Shown here: positions 1-10,539 of the stretch, piece by piece | How the letters are laid out: each line of letters begins with the position of its first letter | Position numbering within the stretch: the first letter of the stretch is position 1 | NCBI GenBank assembly: GCA_954871525.1 | Contig: OX940863.1 | Span: forward strand, 9,586,001 to 9,650,000 | Direction: 5' to 3' | DNA from: Parietaria judaica | Taxonomy: Eukaryota; Streptophyta; Magnoliopsida; Rosales; Urticaceae | Length of the DNA: 64,000 nt | Position numbers and translations under genes: made by a program | Notes under the pieces: generated by a model | The model's database searches: none | What the model saw: the letters and a program-made list of their open reading frames with translations, nothing else | Told to the model about the DNA's origin: nothing

Positions 1-591
1 AAAACCAATAGCAATCACATAAATTTATACTATATAATCTATAGAATTAACACATATAACAATTATTTATGAAAAGAATAAAAACTAGATGGACATTATA
101 AGGGTTAATAGAGGTTTAAGTACCAAATGTTTTAATTTTATGGTATCATAAATCCAACTCGTTTAACTGATCGCTATTTTGATTCTCACTAGTGTCGTTG
201 ACAAAAAAACTCCTTTGACATGAGTCTCGTGACTCATGTCAAAGACTAAACAGTAAATTTTAAATTTTATTAAATCAATTGCGAAACAGACAAATTTTGA
301 AGAGAAAAAATTATAACAAATATTGAAAATATTAATCGTAAAAAAATTAAAAACTTATGTCACTACAAAATAAAAATATTATGTACTTGTATGCCCTTAA
401 CCCACATTATAATGAAAGAGTTTTGCATTATATTATTTACCTAATAACGAAAAACATTTTTAACGTTTAAGAATATTGACTATCTTCCAAATTTATTTTT
501 AGAAAATAAATTAAATAAACGGTTCAAAATAAAAGAAATTCCAAACAAACAAAAAATAAAAGAAAAAGAAATTAAATTTGGACATGCGCTT
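1..591. other. AT-rich spacer left of the MULE
   Basis: No coding region is visible. It holds one perfect hairpin at 213-244 (listed separately). Because the MULE at 601-7525 inserted just upstream of the TM9SF start codon, this stretch is probably the original upstream region of that gene, now about 7 kb away. That is inference from the insertion geometry. Confidence 0.5.
213..244. repeat. Perfect inverted repeat, 14-bp arms with 4-base loop
   Basis: CTTTGACATGAGTC at 213-226, loop TCGT, then its exact reverse complement at 231-244. The arms contain TGAGTC/GACTCA cores like bZIP-type sites. Whether this is a protein-binding palindrome, a hairpin or the relic of a small element cannot be decided from sequence. 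Confidence 0.7.
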
Positions 592-600
592 ATAATTATA
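592..600. repeat. Target-site duplication, left copy (MULE)
   Basis: ATAATTATA here is repeated at 7526-7534, directly outside the two ends of the MULE. Nine bases is the usual Mutator-superfamily duplication. The identity runs on for three more bases because the element itself begins with TAG, so the exact boundary is uncertain by up to 3 bp. Confidence 0.75.
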
Positions 601-1472
601 TAGAAAACCCACAAAATGCCCAAAAAGTATCAAAGGTTTATGAAAAATGCCCATAGTTTCAAAATACTATTTTATACCCATTAATGAAATTTTTTGGACA
701 ATTCTACTCCTAAAAGTTAATTCAGTTATATTTTCGTTTTATTACTTTAATTTTTATTTCAAAATTATTTGAATTGTTTGACTCAGTTATTCTGTAATTT
801 TTTTTTTATTTTTTTAATGTTATGTAATTAATTTAACCCACAACCACCTTCATTCCCCACTCCCACTCCCACTCCCACTTTCTTTTCACTCGTTCTTTTA
901 TGTGCAGTTTGCCAGTTTCCTTTATTCGAATTGCATTTGCCATTTTTTTGCCGTCGTCCACCTGTTCCGCCGTCGTTCACGAGTTCCGCTGCTTCCAAGC
1001 TTTATCGCCTTCGTCCACCATTTCCACCATTGTCCACGAGTTTCTGCCGTAGTCCACGCCTTCTCGCCGTTGTCTAAATTCGCTCATGCTTCTTCGAAAC
1101 ATTGGGTTTGATTTTTGTTTGCCCTAAACTGTTGCATGTTCAATTAATCATCTTTTTTTTTTATTATGAAGCTTAGCGTTGATTTTCTGGGTTTGAAATA
1201 TTGAATATTTGTAATCTGTTAGACTAATTTTCTGCATGTCGATGTTTTTTATTTTCATGATGTTAATGGTTTTTCTAGCTTGGTATTAATTTTGTAATTT
1301 AATTTACAGATGCAAATGGTAATTTGATACATTTACAGTTATATTAGCAATCAGTAGAGTTGTTTATGTATTTACAGATTTTAAGGTTCTAAATTGTTAT
1401 TGAATCATGACACAGATATGTATATTGATTTACCATAATTAAACGTTTTGTATTACTATTATGATATAGGAT

Positions 1473-4038
1473 ATGAAATCTACAAACCCTTTCAAGGCGT
1501 CATCAAGTACCAATTCTGGAGTTAGATTGTCAAGGTTCAAAGGTAATTTTTATGTTATATAAGTTTATATATTTTTGTTCTCTTGTTTTGAAAATAGTAT
1601 CTCGGTGTTGGTTTTTTTGTCTCTTATTTAATCCATTTAAGTACTTGTTTTTATAGGTATAAAAAAATCAAAAATGGGACATGTTGAAAAACGGTATTCA
1701 GATCGTTCACGAACTAAACCACCAATGTGTGAGGAGCTACCAAAATCATCTAGGCCGGAGGAGCTGCCTCAAGAAAATTTAAATGATGAAATAAAGGTAA
1801 TTTTTGATAAACCTTTTTGATATTTGGATTTGTAAATTAAAATGTAACTCACTTTTCAATATTATATGGGTACTATCTTAAATGTAGTTACGTTATTATA
1901 TTATTGTATTTTGGTAAATATTTTTACAATTGATTTCATGTTAAAAAATTTTTTTGTTACAGTTTCTTGTTCCGCATGCACATTGGCACACTGGGATGAA
2001 AACCATCACCTATCAACGCTTTCATATGCTTGAGACTATAAAGAAATCAATTTATAGTCGTCGTAAATGCATGATAAGTTTTGAGAATGGCCCTTTTGGT
2101 CAATTCTTACTTTATAATCAAAAGCAAACTCCGTCACGTTTTCTTCACAATTTGGTTATCCATATGGTTGAGGGACACGGCGATAAATTGTCATTTATGT
2201 TTAATGATCAAGTCATAGACTTTGGTTTAAAGGAGTTTGGTGAGGTTTCGGGGCTTAATTGTAAAGAATATATGAATCCAATTTTCAAAAAACCAGCAAA
2301 ATCCCCGAATGATTTGCGGGCCAAGTATTTTGGTAACTCTTATCATATTAAGCTCCCAGCCTTTGATGATATTTTATCTCATGCTGATGATATCTCCGAA
2401 GTGGATTTAATGAAGATCATCAATTTATTCTTCGTTGAGTCATATCTTGATGGAAAACAGAGGACGACGGTCATTTCAAATGATATTGTTGATTTAGCTA
2501 ATGATTTCGAAGCCTTCTTATCTTTTCCTTGGGGTCGATATATATATATATATATATATGAGAAGACTAGGATTGCTATGTTGTCTGCTGCGCATAGAGT
2601 TAGAAAGCCATCTAATCTAACGGGCTACAGCATTGGAGGAACGCCGTTTCCTATTTTGGCATACATAACAAATGCGATACCGATGTTAGCAATGTCCCGG
2701 CTGGTGCAGAAGATTGAACCGCCCATACCATTGACCATGTTAAAATGGATTTTCAATGGTCATGCACATGAGAAAACGGTTTTTGCAATTTTTGAAGATG
2801 ATAAGGTAGATCTTTTTTTAATGTATTTTGTTAATTTTTTATGTTATTGCTTATATCTTTATTATAATAATTATTGGTTTCAGCTCGAGGTTATTCCTGA
2901 CTATATAGCTCGACGCAACTCGAAGACATCCAATGCTATGCTTTGTCACTTGGTTGATGCTTTGAATACGAAAAACAGTTTGCTTGAGGCTCGTATTGGA
3001 GTGTTAGAGTCTTCCATGGAGGTTGTTATGTCGTATTTAAAGGATTGTGTCATGATTGAAGTAGGTTCGGATGCTAATACTCAAGCTGCAAATATTAAAA
3101 AGGTTGGTGTTTTTTAGAATCCATAATATAGTTTTGTTAATTTTTTACAAAGATCAGTGTGTATTAACCTTTCTTTTCTAGCATTTGTAAATATATTTAC
3201 ATTTCTATTTGTTAATATGTTTACAGTTTGAGGATATGCACAAATTGGTTGAAAATCCTTTGAAAAATTATAAACAACCTCAATGTTCTGTTGTTCAGCA
3301 GGTCAGTGTTTTTTGTAAAAAAAAAAAATTAATTTAAAGTGTCATATTGTTTATTTATAATTTGGGAGTTTGTTTATTGTAGCAAGTTCAGACTTCGCAA
3401 GGATTCAAAAGAAAGACAAGGGCATCTGTTATCCAACAACATCAAAACAAGAAAGGAAAAAACAAAGTGAATGATGTGGTGATTGTAAGTAATTATGAAT
3501 ATTAATCTTAAATGTTTCATTAGTATTTATCATACTTTTTTATATAGGAAAATAATTTGGCCATTGAAAATGACGGAAATGAGAATGAATTTGAAGTCAG
3601 CCTAACTCAAGCACTTGAAAAGGATCCTGATTTAATTGATGAAATTGCCAAAAGAACTGTATCTAAGGTATGTGTTTTATATTATTCAATTAATTTAGTA
3701 TGTAACAAGTTTAATTATTTGTTTTTATTGTATAGGTTAAGGCTACCCATGTTAAAGAAATTGATGATATGCCGAGTTTTAGTCTTGGTTTAACTCAAAT
3801 CCTTGAAGAGGTAACACTTCCTTTATATATAATTGTAAATCTATATACAGTTTTTTAGTGTTTGTGTTATAATTTACTATACCTTTTCTTTATTGTACAC
3901 TTATGATTTTATTATGTTGTATTTGTCTTTTTTCAGGTTGTAACTCGGGAAACTGAACAGATAAAGAATGTTGAAGAACCGGTTTTGGCGACTTATACAA
4001 AACGTGTTCGGAAGCCGACCAATAAATTAAATATATAG
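1473..4038 (+). CDS. MULE-encoded DUF1985 protein, 9 exons, 581 aa, intact
   Basis: Exons 1473-1542, 1657-1796, 1963-2805, 2884-3102, 3227-3301, 3383-3484, 3548-3667, 3736-3810 and 3937-4038 join in phase at GT..AG sites and give 581 residues without a stop. The long third exon carries a DUF1985-like domain (motifs FNDQVIDFGLKEFGEVSG and FLSFPWGR), a plant domain typical of Ulp1-type and VANDAL-type MULE proteins. Exon 4 looks like a coiled coil; the tail is charged and ends with a basic stretch, with two related pieces (EVSLTQALEK and FSLGLTQILEE). I see no Ulp1/C48 cysteine protease domain downstream. A TA microsatellite at about 2539-2561 is translated in frame as alternating Tyr-Ile. The exact role is unknown. 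Upstream sequence at 900-1110 is probably a spliced 5' UTR. Domain naming rests on recognition by eye. Confidence 0.7.
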
Positions 4039-4551
4039 TGCTACAATTGTTTGAGCTACATTTCTTTGCTTTTTATTTTGTGATGTCTCAGTTGAATCAT
4101 TTAGCTTCTACTGTGTTAATGCTTGTTTAAATTTCAAATATTTGTTATTTCACGAAGACTTTAGCAATTTTATGAATTTGTTTTTGCATTTATATTTATA
4201 ATTATATCTTGCATATGTTAATCTATAATGTGTTACATCTAACCTACGTTATTTTATCTACATGATCTGTTAACTTTTGGATGATATTGTTCTACTTTAT
4301 TAGATTAGTGTAAAAATTGTAACTGTAGTGGTGTATATTAATTTACGAGTTTAGTGTTACGTGTAATAATGTAACTGTGTAGTTGTAAATAAATTTACGA
4401 AAATGCACTAATATAATTGTTCATTTATTATTTACCCGTACATGAAACAAGATAGGAAATATGTTTACAACCACACATTCTATAGTTAAGAAAAATAAAT
4501 ACATATTCAAATCATCTAACAATGATTCAGTTCTAATCATTCTAGTTCACA

Positions 4552-6746
4552 TTAATCACGGCAAGAACGCTTGTTGTGACCCGATTTATTGCAATTTCCA
4601 CAATGAACAGACTTGTAGAACTTTTCACCAATGGAAGGAATTCTTTTCTTCTTTGGCCTTCCGGGTTGTCGCCTTACATCGGGTGGTAAAGTGCTTTGAT
4701 CAGTTTGCTCCAAAATAATATTTGAGTCTGAGTTTGCTTTGGAAAAACTTTTGTACCCACTGGGGTATATACCTCCTGTATATTATGTATGTTATTTACA
4801 AATACACTTATAATAATATGTTTGTAAGTAATCATGCCATACCTTTGGAATAAGTTGCCACAAATGTCTCCCTTCTATAGTAAATTGACACATGGTCTTT
4901 AGGGTCATTTTTTATCATCCAGAGCGATGCCATTGAATGACGACATGGAAAGTCATCCAATTGCCAAGCATTGCATGTGCATGTTTTATTGTTAAGGTTA
5001 ACTACGTATTGGGAGCCTTTTTCCACGACTTCGTATACGTTATTTGTGATAGTATCAACCTGTAGGAGAACACTAATATTAATATGAACAGTGTTAAAAA
5101 TTTTGTAGTTATAATTACGAATTTCGTATACGTAATTATAAATACTAAAATATCAACTTTACTTACAAATAATGTTCGTGCTATCTTCTCTTGTTCTTCC
5201 ATTCTTTTTTCTGCTTTTGTTGTCAACTTTCCTCGCATTGAAGCTCCTTCTATACGATGTCTATTCATCCAATTTTGACACAACTTTCGATAAGCCTCGA
5301 TAACTGGAACAACGGGTCGATCCCTTGCTGCTTTTAAAACTCCATTAAGGCATTCTGAAATATTAGTTGTCATGATATCATATCGTTTTTTTGGACAATG
5401 TGCTTTAGTCCACAACCTTGGATCTGTTTTTTTCAAATATGTTACAACACGTTCATCAATTGATGAAAGACGAAGCATGTAATGATCAAATTCAGTTGAT
5501 GTTGTGGCCCACACACACTTAAGGTACAATTGTTCATTTGCTGCCTTTTTGAATTTGGTTAGAACATTTTTGTACATGTGGTGTGTACAGACTCCTTGGC
5601 ATGCCTCTGGGTAAACCTTTGAAATTGCTGTAGGGATTGAAGGTTTACGATCTGAAATTATTACTAAATCTTCGCGCAACCCAATTGCGGCTCTTAATTT
5701 CTCAAAGAACCATAACCAAGCATTGTCATCTTCAGCGTCTACTATACTACAAGCAACGGGCAGTATGTGATTTTCAGCATCCATTGCAGCTGCCATTATG
5801 AGAATACCTTTGTATTTGTTTTTTAAAAAGGTTCCGTCCATTGATAAAACAGGCCTACAGTGCTTCCATGCTTCAATTGATGCCCCAAAACTAAGGAAAA
5901 AATACTTGAATTTTCCTTCCTTCGTTATGTTGATGGATGTATATGTACCTAAATAGAAAACCCTCATTATAGGAATGATATTTAAATTGTATATTAAGTT
6001 ACAATTAAATTAATGTTAAATAATTTACGATTCGTCAATAACCATAAGAGAGTAACAAAATTACCAGGATTTTCTTTTTGTAAGCATTCTGCGTAATCCG
6101 GTAGCATTGCGTAAGATTCTTCTGCACTTCCTTGCATTAATCCGAGGCATATATCCTTTGCTTTCAAAGCAGTGTAATAGGTGACAGCTACACCATGATC
6201 TTTTTGTACCTTCCTCATTAGTTGATACTATATTAGTATTAGCTTGTGGGTGTTTGGTTGTTGTTACCGTCCTTTCACACGAATGTATGTTGCTGTATGA
6301 TTTAATCACCCACAAACCATTGTTTTGCAATGGATAACATCTCAATATCCAGTTACAATTCTTGTTTGGGCATTTCATATATATTCGTCTAGGGTCTGAT
6401 TTGAAAACAAAGAAATGTTGGTTTTTCCTCATTGCTATGATGCCCATTATGTACTTCAAATGATCTTTGGACTTGAAGAAATCCCCCTCTTTGACATCGA
6501 AATAGAAATTGAATCTGTTTATGTCTTCGTTGTCAATGAATCGTGTTGTACATATTTCATTGACATTCTCTAGTGTGAATGGATTTGAAACCATCATGCT
6601 TTGTTGACCTAAATTACAAATGAAATATATTTTACGATATTTGTAAATATAGTTATTCTAAGTAGATTCATAAAATTTCAGTATGTACCTTTGTTTATCA
6701 TATTTGGATTTGTTGTATTGTTGGACGTCTCTCCTGCAGCGTACAT
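4552..6746 (-). pseudogene. MURA-type MULE transposase with a frame break
   Basis: Exons 6746-6689, 6608-6065, 5948-5167, 5059-4843 and 4775-4552 join in phase except for one break in exon 2 near 6215-6225. The domain order is that of MuDR-type transposases: an N-terminal MuDR DNA-binding domain (FDVKEGDFFKSKDHL to CPNKNCNW), the MULE DDE core (DGTFLKNKYKG, then SDRKPSI, with a likely third acid in ISECLNG), a SWIM zinc finger (CTCNAWQLDDFPCRH) and a C-terminal CCHC knuckle (CGNCNKSGHNKRSC). Without the break the product would be about 607 residues. The junction at the break also seems shorter than in relatives, suggesting a small deletion rather than a sequencing slip. The rest of the reading frame is open, so decay is recent. 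Transcribed toward the DUF1985 gene; the two stops are about 510 bp apart. Confidence 0.8.
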
Positions 6747-7525
6747 TGTTTACTTTGATTTGAAATTCGTCACCTATATGTGTATGTATATAGATATTAA
6801 GTCTGTGTATTAATTTACCATCAGTACAATAAACATATCGAACATAACCAGTCAGTATAATAGTTTAACAATATGTATTTACTAATAAGAACCAATCTTC
6901 TCACTATAATTGTTCAACTTATCTTCTCACTATAATCAGTCAGCAAGACCGATTTGTTTTTTGACATTTGTTTTTTCAAAACGGATTAGATCTATTTCAT
7001 TTGAACAAAAATTACATATACGTAAATTGACTTACCAGTTCAGAATCAAGCTCTTTTGCATATGCTTTTATACGTAAGCTTTTTGCTGTTATGGTATTTC
7101 AGAATTGGAATCTTGATAATGGATATTTGTTTATAATATTGGTAAACAGTTTTGAATATTGTAACCATAAAATGGCGATATATTCAAATAATTTCAAATT
7201 TCAATTGTTTTTTTTATTATAAAGCCTGAATTGCAGGGTTTTTTAATTTAAATTTTATTAAAGTGGATATATATGCAGTTTTTTGTACTACTTTTATGGA
7301 GAATAACTGTTTTTTAAAAAAAACGTGTGCTACATAATTGTTTTTGAATTAATTATTAATAGAAAAAACTTATCATTCATAACCGTTTCGTAAAAATTAA
7401 CGCCAACAAATTTGAGGGTATTTTAGTCTTCAATTTATTTTGTTGGTGGTTTTTTTCACCTAAAATAGTAATGGACATTTTTTTGAAACGTAGTGTTACT
7501 TTTTGGGCATTTTTTACATTTGTCC

Positions 7526-7534
7526 ATAATTATA
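7526..7534. repeat. Target-site duplication, right copy (MULE)
   Basis: ATAATTATA, identical to 592-600. It is followed by a TATA-like stretch (TTATTTATAATG around 7540-7551) and then the TM9SF start codon at 7593. Confidence 0.75.
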
Positions 7535-7592
7535 TAGCCTTATTTATAATGCACTGGTTTCCATTCTCCAACTAAACTCAGAAGCTCCGACC

Positions 7593-10539
7593 ATGGCTCC
7601 GATCTCCGTCGCTCCGGCGAGGACCGCTCTCACCCTCCTCATCGCTCTGCTCGCCATTTCCTCCGCCGCCTCCTTCTACCTTCCCGGCGTCGCCCCTCGC
7701 GATTTCCAAACTGTAAAATCTTCCTCTTCCTCTTCCTTATCTTCATTCTCCGTCGCTTTGTATCTCTGCTTCTTCTTCTTCTTTTTTTTTTTTTTTTTTT
7801 TTGGAGAAATCGGCGTTAGGCCATTGATTTGCGTGCTATTCTGCCTAGCTCTTGTCTAAAGTGATCGTACTGCGATGATTTTGCTTTGCTTTTTGTCTTT
7901 CGGGATTGCGGTAGTGGATGGATCTAGGTTTTGGCGTTTGATCTGGATTTGGTTCGTTACAGATCTACGGTGTTTAGGTTTTGGAGTTCCGATTGTGATT
8001 AAGCTGTTGATTCTCGGAACTGATTGTGTTTTTGTCCAGCAATGACCTTTCATTAAGCTCAGATAGCATCGATAGCATATAATATACTAAACAAGATTGG
8101 GAATTGCATATAATATTCGTTTATATTAATCATTCAAGTTGAATATCTCAGTGATCTTTGTTCTTGATTCACTTGTCACGGGTGATCGTTCTTAATTCGC
8201 TATCGATTACTTATCTTTATGGTTCCAAATTGTTGCTGTTCTTAGGGCGAGCCGCTGTATGTTAAAGTGAACAAGTTGTCGTCGACAAAGACGCAACTGC
8301 CATATGACTATTACTACTTAAAGTATTGCAAGCCCGAAAAGATTTCGAACACGGGCGAGAATCTTGGAGAGGTGCTTCGAGGTGATCGTATCGAGAGTTC
8401 AGTTTATACTGTGAGTATTCTATTTATCGGTATCTTAGTAACTTCATAAATGATAAAAGGGTTGATGTGCCGCTTTTATTGTGATTTTGAATTTATAAAT
8501 TCTTATCCTAGTTCAAAATGAGAGAAGAGCAATCGTGCACGGTTGCCTGTAGAAGGCCTGTTAAGCTTGATGCTGAAGCTGCCAAGAATTTCAAGGAAAA
8601 AATCAATGACGAATATCGAGCAAATATGTAAGTGTGATGACTGTGAATAATATGAATTATATTTATTGTTTATTAGGTGCATGGTCTTAATTCAATTTCT
8701 TGTACCCTTTACGATAAGTTTGTTAACCATACAGTTTTGACGGGAATGTGCAGGATTTTGGATAACCTCCCGGTTGCTGTTCTTAGAAAAAGGAAAGACG
8801 GAAGTCAATCAAAGACGTATGAGCATGGTTTTCAAGTTGGATTTAAAGGAAATTATGCCGGGGTATGTTCTATACGTAGGTACCGCTATTAAGCATTATG
8901 ATTCAGTCACTAACCACTACTTTGTCCTTATTGTTTCTTAGAAAAAAGAAGAAAAATATTTCATTAACAACCACTTGAGCTTCCGAGTCAATTACCACAA
9001 AGATCCTGACTCCGATTCCGCTAGAATTGTCGGGTTCGAGGTCACTCCTAACAGGTATTATAGCAATAGCCGTGCTGCTTTGTTGTTTACAAATAATTAG
9101 TTTATTTATTTCAGTATTAATTCCACCTCTCATCAAACGCTTGTAAACAGTATTAACCATGAATACAAGGATGCGTGGGACGAGAAGAATCCTCAGGTGG
9201 TGACCTGCAACAAAGACACGGCAAAATTACTGCCTGGGAGTACCGTTCCACAAGAGGTCGACGTCGATAAGGAGATCATTTTCACGTATGATGTTTCGTT
9301 CAAGGTATATTCCAAATTAAGCTCTTCGTCGTTTGTTTCTTCTACTTATTTTAATTTTCTTTTCTTTTTACTGTCCTGAAGGAAAGCGATGTCAAATGGG
9401 CGTCTCGTTGGGACACGTACCTCCTCATGAACGATGATCAAATCCACTGGTTCTCCATCATCAACTCGTTGATGATTGTACTATTCCTTTCTGGTATGGT
9501 TGCCATGATCATGATGAGAACACTCTACAGAGACATTTCCAACTACAATCAATTGGATCCCCAAGACGAGGCTCAAGAAGAAACCGGATGGAAACTCGTG
9601 CACGGAGACGTCTTCAGAACACCGATCAACTCCGGTCTACTCTGCGTCTATGTCGGTACAGGTGTCCAGATCTTCGGAATGACACTTGTCACAATGATAT
9701 TCGCCCTCTTGGGATTCCTCTCTCCTTCAAACCGAGGGGGTTTAATGACCGCTATGGTCCTCCTCTGGGTTTTCATGGGCCTATTCGGAGGCTATTCCTC
9801 GGCAAGACTGTACAAAATGTTTAAAGGCACAGAATGGAAGAGGAACACCCTAAAAACCGCGTTTATGTTCCCTGGGATTCTCTTCGCCGTCTTCTTCGTG
9901 CTAAACGCCCTAATTTGGGGCGAGCAATCTTCAGGCGCCGTGCCCTTTGGAACAATGTTTGCCCTAGTTTGCCTCTGGTTCGGTATCTCAGTCCCTCTGG
10001 TGTTTGTCGGAAGCTATCTAGGGTTCAAGAAACCGGCCATTGAAGACCCTGTGAAGACCAATAAAATCCCGCGCCAGACTCCTGAACAATCATGGTACAT
10101 GAAGCCGGTTTTCTCCATCCTCATCGGAGGAATTCTTCCGTTCGGGGCCGTGTTCATCGAGCTCTTCTTCATCTTGACCTCGATCTGGCTCAACCAATTC
10201 TACTACATATTCGGCTTTCTGTTCATCGTGTTCGTGATTCTCCTACTCACTTGTGCCGAGATAACGATCGTGCTCTGCTACTTCCAGCTCTGCAGCGAAG
10301 ACTACCATTGGTGGTGGCGATCGTATCTCACTGCCGGTTCTTCGGCTCTCTACCTTTTCCTCTATTCCATCTTCTACTTCTTCACCAAGCTGGAGATAAA
10401 CAAGTTTGTTTCCGGGGTTCTCTACTTCGGCTACATGATCATCGTCTCGTACTCTTTCTTCGTCCTCACCGGAACGATCGGATTCTACGCTTGCTTCTGG
10501 TTTGTTCGGAAGATCTACTCCTCGGTGAAGATAGATTGA
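7593..10539 (+). CDS. TMN7: Transmembrane 9 superfamily protein (nonaspanin, TMN7 type)
   Basis: Seven exons (7593-7712, 8246-8410, 8512-8627, 8754-8862, 8942-9054, 9151-9304, 9382-10539) join in phase to 644 residues, the normal length of the family. There is an N-terminal signal peptide, the SFYLPGVAPRDF start of the mature protein, a lumenal domain to about residue 280 with conserved VKVNKLSSTKTQLPYDYYYL, and nine hydrophobic segments in the single long last exon, as in other plant TM9SF genes. The C terminus KIYSSVKID has the KXD/E signal that retains these proteins in the Golgi by COPI binding. Family role: endomembrane multispanning protein, linked to sorting and metal handling; the exact function is unsettled. 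A long poly-T run sits in intron 1. The MULE ends 58 bp before the ATG, so transcription may depend on element sequence. The symbol reflects closest subfamily; TMN6 is equally possible. Confidence 0.95.

Larger units (their letters stand above)
601..7525. mobile_element. Mutator-like element (MULE), two convergent genes
   Basis: The ends form a short degenerate terminal inverted repeat of about 29 bp. The left end and the reverse complement of the right end share the 17-base core AAAATGCCCAAAAAGTA at equal distance from the boundary, and 9-bp duplications flank the element. Inside are an intact plus-strand DUF1985 gene (1473-4038) and a minus-strand MURA-type transposase (6746-4552) that meet tail to tail. 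The 601-1472 part has a 5'-UTR-like CT-rich stretch; 6747-7525 is the non-coding head of the transposase gene. The transposase has a frame break, so this copy is probably no longer autonomous. The right end lies 58 bp from the start codon of the TM9SF gene. Confidence 0.85.

Noticed and set aside
3100..4551. A Ulp1 protease domain downstream of DUF1985
   Set aside because: Searched for because of the usual fusion; no His/Asp/Cys motif context is present and the gene ends at 4038.
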